Source of the DNA: Streptomyces sp. SID8374
Lineage (GTDB): Bacteria; Actinomycetota; Actinomycetes; Streptomycetales; Streptomycetaceae
Assembly: GCF_009865135.1 (NCBI RefSeq)
Contig: NZ_WWGH01000002.1
Coordinates: forward strand, 2,046,001 to 2,110,000
Direction of reading: 5' to 3'
DNA: 64,000 nucleotides
Shown: piece by piece, positions 34,691 to 42,375 of the stretch
Layout: every line of letters begins with the position of its first letter
How positions within the stretch are numbered: position 1 is the first letter of the stretch
Notes under the pieces: generated by a model
What the model was told of the DNA's origin: nothing
The model's database searches: none
What the model saw: only the letters and a program-made list of their open reading frames with translations
Program-made: the position numbers and the translations under genes

Positions 34691-35370
34691 TCGAGAGACT
34701 GCTGCCCGCGTACGTCTCCTGCGCCGCGACCCGCGAGGAGAGCCTGCCGGAGGGAACCCTCTTCCCCGAGGAGGAGGAGCTGGTCGCCCGGAGCGTGCCC
34801 AAACGCCGCAACGACTTCACGACCGCGCGGGCCTGCGCGCGGCGGGCCATGGGCGGGCTCGGGCTGGAACCCGTCGCCGTACTCCACGGCAAACGCGGGA
34901 TGCCCCTGTGGCCCGACGGGATCGTCGGCAGCCTCACACACTGCGACGGGTACCGGGCGGCGGCGCTGGCGCGCGCGGCGGACGTGCTGTCGCTCGGCGT
35001 CGACGCCGAGCCGCACGCCCCGCTGCCGGAAGGCGTGGGGGAGTTGGTGGTCCGCCCCTCGGAGCGTGCGCGGTTCGCGGTGGGGGCCGGGATCCACTGG
35101 GACCGGCTGGTGTTCAGCGCCAAGGAGAGCGTCTTCAAGACCTGGTACCCGCTCACCCTGACCGAGCTGGACTTCGACGAGGCGGACCTGACCTTCCACC
35201 GGGATGACGACGACCGGGTGGGAGGCACCTTCACAGCCCGGCTGGTGCGCACGGATCCGGCCCTGCCGCCGGTGCTGGACGGCAGGTGGCGAGTCGAGGA
35301 CGGCATCGTGGCCACGGCGGTGCTGCTGCGGCCGGACTGGCGGGAGGCGGGCGGCACTCAGGGTTTCTGA
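34687..35370 (+). CDS. 4'-Phosphopantetheinyl transferase (Sfp/EntD type)
   Basis: This 227-residue PPTase has the family motifs GSLTHCDGYRAAALA, SLGVDAEPH (magnesium Asp and Glu) and FSAKESVFKTWYP (WxxKEA-type). It transfers phosphopantetheine from CoA to the conserved serine of carrier proteins. GTG 34687 overlaps the metallophosphoesterase stop, so the two are translationally coupled. EntD/Sfp-type enzymes serve secondary metabolism, so this is a candidate activator for the carrier domains encoded at 1-13 kb. Other host PPTases may also do so. Confidence 0.93.
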   Translation: MIERLLPAYVSCAATREESLPEGTLFPEEEELVARSVPKRRNDFTTARACARRAMGGLGLEPVAVLHGKRGMPLWPDGIVGSLTHCDGYRAAALARAADVLSLGVDAEPHAPLPEGVGELVVRPSERARFAVGAGIHWDRLVFSAKESVFKTWYPLTLTELDFDEADLTFHRDDDDRVGGTFTARLVRTDPALPPVLDGRWRVEDGIVATAVLLRPDWREAGGTQGF

Positions 35371-35387
35371 GAGGGGCGGCAGAGCAG

Positions 35388-35423
35388 TCAGGGTTCCTGC
35401 GGGGCGGCTCTCAGGAACCCTGA
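35388..35423. terminator. Bidirectional hairpin between PPTase and phosphatase-like gene
   Basis: A perfect 12-bp stem (35388-35399 with 35412-35423) has a 12-base loop. It starts 18 bases after the PPTase stop and overlaps the last codons of the convergent histidine-phosphatase-like gene. Confidence 0.8.
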
Positions 35424-35995
35424 GGCGCGGTGAGCGGGCGCCCCAGCCGGACGTTCCACCGGCCCGACCGACCGCTCAGCTCCGTGAGGACCAGAGGCGC
35501 GACGTCCAGCCGCCAGAACGCCTCCACCGGCAGCGCGAGCGCGTGCACGGCAGCGGCCCGTACGACGGCGGGTTCGGCGACCGCGAGGACGCCCCCGTCC
35601 TCGGCGCCGGGGACTCCGTCCAGCCAGCCGCCCACCCGCTCCACCAACTCCCGCAGCGACTCGCCCCCGTGCGGGGCCGCCGAGGGGTCGCCCATCCAGG
35701 CGGCCACGGCGGCGGGTTCGGCGGCGCCCACCTCGTCGAGGCGCCGACCGCTCCAGCGCCCGAGGTCCCAGCCGGTGAGCGCCGGTTCGGGGCGGGCGGC
35801 GAGACCGAGGGCGGCCGCGGTCCCGAGGCACCGCTCGGACGGGCCGCTGAGAACCGTCCCGGACCTCGGCAGGGCGGGCGCCGCCGCCCTGGCGCTCCGC
35901 TCCCCGGCCGGGTCCAGCGGCGCGTCACCGTCGAAACGGGCCTCCCGGAGCGCCGCGTTCATCGCCGGTGAGACCAACATCACCCGTACTGTCAT
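35411..35995 (-). CDS. Degenerate histidine phosphatase-family protein
   Basis: This 194-residue protein follows the phosphoglycerate-mutase-like fold: LDPAGERSARAAA, LSGPSERCLGTA, WDLGRWSGR and PHGGES are recognisable. The catalytic LVRHGE motif is replaced by LVSPAMN. The second catalytic His, normally in VTHG, is replaced by AVAEPAVVRAA. Both His residues of catalysis are therefore gone. It is divergent from the B12 riboswitch/cbtBA unit. Histidine phosphatases near cobalt genes are often CobC-like, so a non-catalytic relative is likely. Confidence 0.82.
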   Translation of the reverse strand: MTVRVMLVSPAMNAALREARFDGDAPLDPAGERSARAAAPALPRSGTVLSGPSERCLGTAAALGLAARPEPALTGWDLGRWSGRRLDEVGAAEPAAVAAWMGDPSAAPHGGESLRELVERVGGWLDGVPGAEDGGVLAVAEPAVVRAAAVHALALPVEAFWRLDVAPLVLTELSGRSGRWNVRLGRPLTAPQGS

Positions 35996-36097
35996 GTTCC
36001 TGCCTCAAGTCGTTCCGGAAAGGCCCCAACGCCCGTGACCGGCAGGCGATTCGCGGCCCGAAGCTCCGCAGATTGCACCATGGCGGTGCCTGCGTAC

Positions 36098-36212
36098 AGG
36101 CGGTATGGTCACGTCGACCATGACGACGGTGTGACGGAAGCCCGGTGAGAATCCGGCACGGTCGCGCCACTGTGTACCCGTACCTGTGCGGGAAGTCAGA
36201 CCCAGCACCTTC
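36098..36212 (+). ncRNA. Cobalamin riboswitch
   Basis: Hallmarks in order are GGAAGCCCGGTGAGAATCCGG (core split across 36136-36156), the CGGTCGCGCCACTGT B12 box around 36159-36173, and GGAAGTCAGACCC at 36191-36203. Boundaries are approximate. It lies about 50 bp before cbtB, so cobalamin should shut off the cobalt transporter genes. Confidence 0.88.
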
Positions 36213-36260
36213 GTCGGATGTACCACGACAGGGACGCGTGTTCCCACAGGAGGTTCCGCC

Positions 36261-36476
36261 ATGGCGCAGTCCGCCGCTCCCGCAACCGGGGCACCCGCCA
36301 TCACTCCGATCTCCGCGAAGGCCCTTGCCCCCTGGGCGGTCTTCGTCGGCATCCTGGCTCTCGTACTGCTGTACTTCGTCGGCGCCGAACAGGGCGCCAC
36401 CGCCCTCATCTCGGGCGAAGGCGTCCACGAGTGGGTCCACGACGGCCGTCACCTGCTCGGTTTCCCCTGCCACTGA
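36261..36476 (+). CDS. cbtB: CbtB cobalt transporter subunit
   Basis: This 71-residue protein has one transmembrane segment (PWAVFVGILALVLLYFVG) and the C-terminal metal-binding cluster HEWVHDGRHLLGFPCH typical of CbtB. AGGAGG at 36248-36253 precedes the ATG. It sits immediately after a cobalamin riboswitch and before cbtA. It works with CbtA in cobalt uptake for B12 synthesis. Confidence 0.93.
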   Translation: MAQSAAPATGAPAITPISAKALAPWAVFVGILALVLLYFVGAEQGATALISGEGVHEWVHDGRHLLGFPCH

Positions 36477-36529
36477 GCCACCCGCGACATCCGGTTCAGC
36501 GAAGGAACAAGGGAAACAGGGAAAGTCTC

Positions 36530-37294
36530 GTGAACTCCATATCTGTCAGAGCTCTGCTCGTGCGCGGCATGATCGCGGGCGTGATCGCGGGTGCGCTGGC
36601 CCTCGCCGTGGCGTACTTCCTCGGCGAGTCCCAGGTGGACGCCGCCATCGCGCTCGAAGAGGCGCACAGCCACGCCGCCCACGGCGGCGGCGAGGAGGAG
36701 GAACTCGTCAGCCGCACCATGCAGGCGACCGGCGGACTCGCCACCGCACTGCTGGTCTTCGGCGTCGCGGCGGGCGGCATCGCCGCCCTCGTGTTCGCCT
36801 ACGCGCTGGGCCGCATCGGCAAGTTCGGCGCCCGGGCCACCGCCGCACTGGTCGCGGGAGCGGCCCTGCTCACCGTCTACGTCGTGCCGTTCCTGAAGTA
36901 CCCGGCGAACCCGCCGGCCGTCGGCGACCCCGACACCATCGGGAAGCGCACCACCCTGTTCTTCCTGATGGTCGCCCTCAGCGTGCTGCTGGCCGTCGCC
37001 GCCGTGATCATCGGCAAGCGGCTCGCGCCGAGCCTGGGCAACTGGAACGCGTCCATCGCGGCTGCCGCCGGCTTCGTGCTGGTGATCGGTCTCGCCTATG
37101 CCTTCCTGCCCTCGTTCGACGAGGTCGGCAAGGACTTCCCGGCCACCCTGCTGTGGAAGTTCCGGCTCTCCACGCTCGCCGTCCAGACCACGTTCTGGGC
37201 CGGCTTCGGCCTGATCTTCGGCTACCTCACCGAGCGGCTGCTGGCCTCCGGGAACGCTGCCGACGCGCCGCGCGTGGCGACGCCGGTGGGCTGA
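36530..37294 (+). CDS. cbtA: CbtA cobalt transporter
   Basis: This 254-residue membrane protein has about six hydrophobic segments and a His/Glu-rich loop (EEAHSHAAHGGGEEEE) after the first segment. YPANPP in the periplasmic region is characteristic of CbtA. The start is GTG 36530 after GGGAAA. It is co-transcribed with cbtB under the riboswitch and followed by a strong terminator. Confidence 0.92.
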   Translation: MNSISVRALLVRGMIAGVIAGALALAVAYFLGESQVDAAIALEEAHSHAAHGGGEEEELVSRTMQATGGLATALLVFGVAAGGIAALVFAYALGRIGKFGARATAALVAGAALLTVYVVPFLKYPANPPAVGDPDTIGKRTTLFFLMVALSVLLAVAAVIIGKRLAPSLGNWNASIAAAAGFVLVIGLAYAFLPSFDEVGKDFPATLLWKFRLSTLAVQTTFWAGFGLIFGYLTERLLASGNAADAPRVATPVG

Positions 37295-37311
37295 CCGCCC
37301 GCGCTCCGCAC

Positions 37312-37342
37312 AGAACCCGCCGGGGTACACCCGGCGGGTTCT
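37312..37342 (+). terminator. Strong hairpin after cbtA
   Basis: A perfect 13-bp stem (37312-37324 with 37330-37342) with a 5-base loop is followed by TGCTGTT. It ends the riboswitch-controlled unit. Confidence 0.85.
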
Positions 37343-37511
37343 TGCTGTTCGCGGGCGGGTGCGGCGCTGTCCGGGCAGGGACAGCGGTGTTACGGGCGAG
37401 GTCACCCGGAAGAGGTGACGGACGGGGTAGCGGCGCTACGGCTCAACTGTTAACGTTGATGTCGTCGGGTTGCACGGAACCGCCGCGACCCCTGTCGCCA
37501 GGAGCAACGTC

Positions 37512-38279
37512 ATGACCGTCGAACAGTCCGAGGCTGTGTCCACCACCAACGCTCCCCGCCGCGTGGCCGTCGTCACCGGAGGGTCCCGGGGCATCGGCCG
37601 GGAGAGCGCCGAGCGGCTCGCCGCCGACGGCCTCGCGGTCGTCGTCGGCTACGGGGGCAACCAGGCCGAGGCGGAGGCCGCCGTCGCCGCCATCACCGCC
37701 GCGGGCGGCGAGGCGATCGCCCACCGCGCGGATGTGGCCGACGAGACCGCCGTCGCGAGTCTCTTCGACGCCGCGGAGCAGGCGTACGGAGGCGTCGACG
37801 TGGTCGTGCACGCGGCGGGCGTGATGGCGCTCGCCCCACTGGCCGACCTCGACCTCGACGTGCTGGACCGGATACACCGCACCAACATCCGGGGCACCTT
37901 CGTCGTCGACCAGCAGGCCGCACGGCGGGTGCGCGCGGGCGGGGCCGTCATCAACTTCTCCAGCTCCGTGCTGTCGCTCGCCCTGCCCGGCTACACCGCC
38001 TACGCCGCCACCAAGGGGGCCGTCGAGGCGATGACCCTGATCCTCGCCCGTGAGCTGCGCGGGCGGGACATGACGGTCAACGCCGTCGCCCCCGGTCCGA
38101 CCGCCACCGCCCTCTTCCTGGACGGCAAGGACGAGGAGACCGTCGCACGGATGGCCGCCCAGCCCCCGCTGGAGCGGCTCGGCACCCCGCAGGACATAGC
38201 CGAGGTGGTCTCCTTCCTGGCCGGCCCCGCCCGCTGGGTCAACGGCCAGGTCCTGCGGGCCAACGGCGGCATCGTCTGA
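37512..38279 (+). CDS. Short-chain dehydrogenase/reductase
   Basis: This 255-residue classical SDR (FabG-like branch) shows VTGGSRGIGR, HAAGVMA for the NNAG motif, the Ser in NFSSSV, and YTAYAATK as YxxxK. ATG 37512 follows AGGAG. CAAC-N7-GTTG at 37444-37458, around a central GTTAAC, lies in the promoter region and could be an operator. A TetR gene follows 32 bases downstream. Substrate unknown. Confidence 0.9.
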   Translation: MTVEQSEAVSTTNAPRRVAVVTGGSRGIGRESAERLAADGLAVVVGYGGNQAEAEAAVAAITAAGGEAIAHRADVADETAVASLFDAAEQAYGGVDVVVHAAGVMALAPLADLDLDVLDRIHRTNIRGTFVVDQQAARRVRAGGAVINFSSSVLSLALPGYTAYAATKGAVEAMTLILARELRGRDMTVNAVAPGPTATALFLDGKDEETVARMAAQPPLERLGTPQDIAEVVSFLAGPARWVNGQVLRANGGIV

Positions 38280-38311
38280 GCGCCGTGTCCCGGCTTGATA
38301 GCGTCCGTCCG

Positions 38312-39025
38312 ATGAGCACCACCACGAGCACACGGACCCGCATCCTCCAGGTGGCCGCCGAACTGGTCGGCGACTCACCCGACGGTGACATCTCCACGCG
38401 CGCCGTGTGCGAGGCGGCCCAGGTCGGGGCCCCCGCCCTCTACCGCCACTTCGGGGACAAGGAAGGCCTCCTGTCGGCCGTCGTCGACCACGGCTTCGAG
38501 CAATATCTCGCGACGAAACGTGAGCGCGACGAGAGCGCGGACCCCGTGGAGGACCTGCGCCGCGGCTGGGACAGCCACGTCGAATTCGCCGTCCGCAACC
38601 CGAACCTCTACCGCCTGATGAACTCCCCGGCGATGCGGACGCCCCCCGCCGCCGCGCTGGAGTCGCACCGCATCCTGACGCGGGACCTGGAAAGGGCGGC
38701 CGCCCAGGGCCGGATACGGGTCGCGCCGGAGCTGGCCGCCCAGATGGTCATGTCGGCCAATGTGGGGGTGGCGCTGATGCTGGTCGCCCGCCCCGCGACC
38801 TTCGACGACCCCGGCCTGTCCCGCCGGGTGCGCGACGCCGTGCACGCCTCGATCCTCACCCCTGACGCGGCGGCGGGTGCGCCGGAGGAGGCCGAAGTGC
38901 CGTCGGCGGCGGCGCGGTTGAGCGCGTTGCTCCGCGAGGCGCAGGGCTCGGGGCTCAGCACGGCGGAGGCGGCGCTGATGAAGGAGTGGCTCGGCCGGGT
39001 GGCGAACGCGGGCCCGCGGGACTGA
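38312..39025 (+). CDS. TetR-family regulator
   Basis: This 237-residue protein has an N-terminal HTH (ISTRAVCEAAQVGAPALYRHF) with the classic TetR YRHFxxKEGL end. The C-terminal helices include a long Ala/Glu-rich tail. ATG 38312 follows GATAGCGT by about 7 bases, so a leaderless transcript from its own promoter is plausible in addition to read-through from the SDR gene. Likely controls the SDR gene. Confidence 0.88.
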   Translation: MSTTTSTRTRILQVAAELVGDSPDGDISTRAVCEAAQVGAPALYRHFGDKEGLLSAVVDHGFEQYLATKRERDESADPVEDLRRGWDSHVEFAVRNPNLYRLMNSPAMRTPPAAALESHRILTRDLERAAAQGRIRVAPELAAQMVMSANVGVALMLVARPATFDDPGLSRRVRDAVHASILTPDAAAGAPEEAEVPSAAARLSALLREAQGSGLSTAEAALMKEWLGRVANAGPRD

Positions 39026-39057
39026 GCGCCGGGCAGCCCCCCCCCGGGGCAGGGGAA

Positions 39058-39246
39058 GGGCGGCCGGGACGGTGCGGGGGTGGCGTCCGGCGGGGTGCGG
39101 GGTTGCGCGGGGCGGGTGGCGGCGGCTGTGAGGTGCGGCCGGGACGGTGGAGGTCACGGGGCGGTGGTCGTCAGGTGCGGCCGGGATGGTGGCTGTCGGG
39201 CGCGTTTGGGGATGCCGACGGTCAGATGCGGCCGGGGCGGTGGCGG
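39058..39246. repeat. GC-rich degenerate direct repeats
   Basis: This intergenic stretch between the TetR gene and the convergent lipoprotein gene holds four copies of GCGGCCGGGAYGGTG-like sequence, at about 39061, 39135, 39177 and 39227 (irregular spacing of 42-74 bases). It does not code convincingly. It is too degenerate and irregular for a CRISPR array. Confidence 0.55.
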
Positions 39247-39918
39247 TCAGGATGTCGTGCGGACGGGGGAGGGCGCGTCGCCGTCGCGCAGCCCGTCCTC
39301 CACCAGGCGGGCGGTGTTCTCGACGATGCGTCCGAGGTCCTCGCGCACGTCGTGCTCCTTGCTTCCGTACGGACCGTACGCGGTCACCGAGAGCAGGAGG
39401 TCGCCGTTCCACAGGAGGAGGGTGCGGCCGGGGCGCCCCTGGTCGTCGGCCGGTTTCCCGTACGCGGCGTCGTGGACCCGCTCCGGCCCGCGGCCGTGCG
39501 CCCGGTCGAGGTCTTCCTTGATGCGGTACGCGCGACGGGCGGGCCCGGCGTCCTCGTACACGGCGGCGGTCGCGCTGAGCTTCCACGACGCCCCGTCCGC
39601 GCCCGTGAGACCGGCCAGGCAGCCCGCCTGCCGGTAGCGGTGCCGGGTGCCCTTCTCGCCGATGTCCTCCCTGGTGTCCGGATCGGCGGAATCGGTGGTG
39701 GAGCCGACGGTGAACCCCTCGGCGGGCGGCGCGCCCGCGAGCAGTTCGCAGGGGCGGCTCGTCCAGCTGTGCACCCCCGGTGCGCAGGCGGCGGACTTCC
39801 CCTGGCCCTCAGCTCCGTCCTGGCCGCCACCGGAGCAGCCGGACACCGCGAGTGCCGCCGATGCGATGAGCGCGGCCACCCGCGCCCGGCGTAATTCGGC
39901 GTCCCTCGAGCTACACAT
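39247..39918 (-). CDS. Putative lipoprotein (DUF3558-like)
   Basis: This 223-residue protein has an N-terminal signal with lipobox LAVSGC, so it should be lipidated and exposed outside the membrane. The mature part has PCELL and later a conserved-looking KLSATAAVYEDAG strand region resembling DUF3558 lipoproteins of actinobacteria. Function unknown. It is downstream of the TPR gene but separated by a terminator. Confidence 0.75.
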   Translation of the reverse strand: MCSSRDAELRRARVAALIASAALAVSGCSGGGQDGAEGQGKSAACAPGVHSWTSRPCELLAGAPPAEGFTVGSTTDSADPDTREDIGEKGTRHRYRQAGCLAGLTGADGASWKLSATAAVYEDAGPARRAYRIKEDLDRAHGRGPERVHDAAYGKPADDQGRPGRTLLLWNGDLLLSVTAYGPYGSKEHDVREDLGRIVENTARLVEDGLRDGDAPSPVRTTS

Positions 39919-39986
39919 TCCCCCGCCCCCTGCCCCTTCGTCCCGGAAAGCTCATTATCGGGTGCTCGTACCGGCGGGTAAAGGAG

Positions 39987-40019
39987 GACAGGGCCGCACC
40001 GGTTCGATGCGACCCTGTC
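39987..40019 (-). terminator. Hairpin after TPR gene
   Basis: A 12-bp stem with one G-U type position (39987-39998 with 40008-40019) and a 9-base loop lies about 30 bases past the end of the leftward TPR gene. Confidence 0.65.
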
Positions 40020-40048
40020 TCTCCCGTACGGCCCGAAGGCGGATCGAG

Positions 40049-40402
40049 TCAGCTCTCCAGCGACCCGAAGTCGCCCGAGAACGCGGCGGCCATCCGCAGC
40101 TGGGTCGCCGCCTCGACCTGCCGCCCCTGGCGCTCCAGGGTCCGGCCCAGCATGAGGCGCGCGTAACTCTCCACCGGGTCGCGCTCCAGGACCGCCCGCA
40201 GCTCCTCCTCGGCCCGGCCGAGCCGGGCGGAGTGGTAGTAGGAGCGGGCCAGCAGCAGCCGCGGCGCGACCTGCTCCGGCGCCTCCTCGACGAGCCCGCC
40301 CAGGATCCGGGCGGCCGTGACGTACTCCTTGGCCTCGAAGAACATCTGCGCCCGGTCCCACCGGTCGGCGGCCGTGCCGAACTCGTAGTAGGTCTCGTTC
40401 AC
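40049..40402 (-). CDS. Small tetratricopeptide repeat protein
   Basis: This 117-residue protein comprises about three TPR helix pairs (AKEYVTAARILGGLVEEAP, RLGRAEEELRAVLERDP, RQGRQVEAATQLRMAA). GTG 40402 follows GAGGAGG. It is likely a protein-protein adaptor; partner unknown. It diverges from the pirin gene. Confidence 0.85.
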   Translation of the reverse strand: MNETYYEFGTAADRWDRAQMFFEAKEYVTAARILGGLVEEAPEQVAPRLLLARSYYHSARLGRAEEELRAVLERDPVESYARLMLGRTLERQGRQVEAATQLRMAAAFSGDFGSLES

Positions 40403-40564
40403 GCGTCCTCCTCGTCATCGTGCGGGCCCGTACGGTGCCGGCCACCGAACTCCCGTCCCGCCGTGCGTTCAGCCATGACAACACCGCATAATGGTTGAAC
40501 ATTCCACTAAATCTTTGGCGTGGGTACCGACGCGCCCCGCCCGTACGGGAATAGGTTGAGCGCC

Positions 40565-41530
40565 ATGAGCAATCTCGATCGCCAGGCCACTCCCTCCGTC
40601 TGCGGAGGGCGCGGCTTCGTCGTCGCCGAGCCGGTCCGTGAACTCCTCACCCCCCGCCGCGTACCGCTCGGCGAGTCCACCGAGGTACGCCGCCTGTTGC
40701 CCAACCTGGGCCGCCGCATGGTGGGCGCGTGGGCCTTCGTCGACCACTACGGGCCCGATGACATCGCGGACGAGCCCGGTATGCAGGTACCGCCGCACCC
40801 GCACATGGGGCTCCAGACCGTCAGCTGGCTCCACGACGGTGAGGTTCTGCACCGCGACAGCCTGGGCAGCCTACAGACCGTGCGCCCCCGCGAGCTGGGC
40901 CTCATGACCTCCGGCCGCGCCATCAGCCACTCCGAGGAGAGCCCGAAGCCGCACGCCAGGTTTCTCCACGGCGCCCAGCTCTGGGTGGCCCTCCCCGACG
41001 AACACCGCAACGTGGAGCCGCACTTCCAGCACCACACCGACCTCCCCGCCGTCACCGCCCCCGGCCTCACCGCCACCGTGATCCTCGGCGAACTGGACGG
41101 CGCGGCCTCACCCGGCACCGCCTACACCCCGATCGTCGGCGCCGACCTCACCCTGACCGAAGGCGCCGAGGCCCGCCTCCCGCTGGACCCGGACTTCGAG
41201 TACGCGGTCCTGTCGATGTCCGGAGAGACCGAGGTCGACGGCGTCCCCGTACTGCCCGGATCGATGCTCTACCTCGGCTGCGGCCGCACGGAACTGCCCC
41301 TGCGCGCCCTCTCCGACGCGAGCCTGATGCTCCTGGGCGGCGAGCCGTTCGAGGAGGAGATCGTGATGTTCTGGAACTTCATCGGCCGCTCCCACGAGGA
41401 GATCGCCCAGGCCCGCGAGGACTGGATGAGCGGGGCCAGGTTCGGTGAGGTGAAGGGCTACGACGGCTCTCCGCTTCCCGCGCCCGAGCTGCCCGCGACG
41501 CCGCTGAAGGCGCGGGGGAGGGTGCGCTGA
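40565..41530 (+). CDS. Pirin-family bicupin protein
   Basis: This 321-residue pirin has the N-terminal cupin motifs PHPHMGLQTVSW and, further on, HSEESPKPHARFLHG. These supply the three His and one Glu that bind iron in pirins. The C-terminal half holds the second cupin barrel. Some pirins have quercetinase activity and others act as redox sensors. ATG 40565 is preceded by AATAGGTTG, a possible -10 region. Confidence 0.9.
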   Translation: MSNLDRQATPSVCGGRGFVVAEPVRELLTPRRVPLGESTEVRRLLPNLGRRMVGAWAFVDHYGPDDIADEPGMQVPPHPHMGLQTVSWLHDGEVLHRDSLGSLQTVRPRELGLMTSGRAISHSEESPKPHARFLHGAQLWVALPDEHRNVEPHFQHHTDLPAVTAPGLTATVILGELDGAASPGTAYTPIVGADLTLTEGAEARLPLDPDFEYAVLSMSGETEVDGVPVLPGSMLYLGCGRTELPLRALSDASLMLLGGEPFEEEIVMFWNFIGRSHEEIAQAREDWMSGARFGEVKGYDGSPLPAPELPATPLKARGRVR

Positions 41531-41659
41531 CCGGCGTTCCCCGGAAAGGCCCGATCCGGCGGGACCGGCCGGTGAGAGGGCAACCGTGTTCAAGGGAAAA
41601 GGGCATGCACGTCCCTCATCAAGGTGGCGGGGTCGATCGGTGAAGTGGTGGATCGATCC

Positions 41660-42200
41660 CGGGGCGGAACAAGAGCGCCGCTGACGTAGTGTCCGGGGGG
41701 AGCATGTACCCCCGTTCACGTACTCCGGCTACGGTCGCCGTAGGGCAGAGGCCGGGTTCGTTCTCGTACCTGAGGGCCTGTAACCTGCGCCGATGGCGTC
41801 CCGCGCCACGCGTGGTAGGCGTCGGCGATCCTCCGTAGGCCGGCCTCTGTCGGCACGCGCTCGGTCCGGTCGGCCATGGCGCCCGACTGGCGGGCGTCGA
41901 CGAACAGGATCTGGCCGCGTCGGTCGGCTGCCCCTCCGGTGGACAGCACGTGCTGGAGCCATGCGTAGTTCGCGTTGCCCGCCGGTGGCAGGCCCGTACC
42001 TCCGGCGGACATCGTTCCTGCCCCGCGGCCGGTCCCCGACGTTGAACGGCGGGGCGCTCTTCACGAAGTCGGCCTGGAGGCCCGGCTGTCGGTCGCCTGC
42101 GAGGGTGTCGGCCCACCTCGTCGACAGACCGCCGTCGATGCCGTGGAGGGCCTTGAGAAGCGTCGAGGAAAGCATCGAGGTCCAGCGTCGCCTCGGACCC
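41660..42200 (-). pseudogene. hsdM remnant (type I restriction-modification methylase)
   Basis: Three HsdM pieces appear in order but in different frames on the minus strand. The first is LQADFVKSAPPFNVGD, carrying a variant of the NPPF methylase motif IV (here APPF). The second is LPPAGNANYAWLQH followed directly by RRGQILFVDARQSG and RIADAYHAWRG. The third is YENEPGLCPTATVAGVRERGY. The segment between AWLQH and RRGQILF has lost about 60-70 residues compared with the family, and at least two frameshifts are needed. No hsdS or hsdR accompanies it. Confidence 0.8.
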
Positions 42201-42375
42201 CGAGCGGTCGTCGATCGGCGAGACCCTCACGCGTCACCTACAACTCGGGTATCACGAGTGGCTGTTGCGTCATTCCCAGGTGGGAGACAACTGCGGCCCG
42301 CCGAGGGATCCGCAGACGCGGGCCGTTCCTGAATGATCTTCCCTGTCCGAACATGTGACCGGAAGGATCGATATC
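42201..42375. promoter_or_regulatory. Presumed promoter region of peptidase gene
   Basis: No gene is seen. GGAAGG at 42361-42366 is the likely ribosome binding site for GTG 42376. The 41531-41659 stretch on the other side of the hsdM remnant also shows nothing I can assign. Confidence 0.35.

Noticed and set aside
39058-39246. Possible CRISPR-like array
   Set aside because: Repeats are degenerate and irregularly spaced, there are no unique spacers of constant length, and no cas genes are near.
41793-42358. Plus-strand open frames over the hsdM remnant
   Set aside because: Minus-strand pieces match HsdM in order; the plus-strand frames show no recognisable protein.
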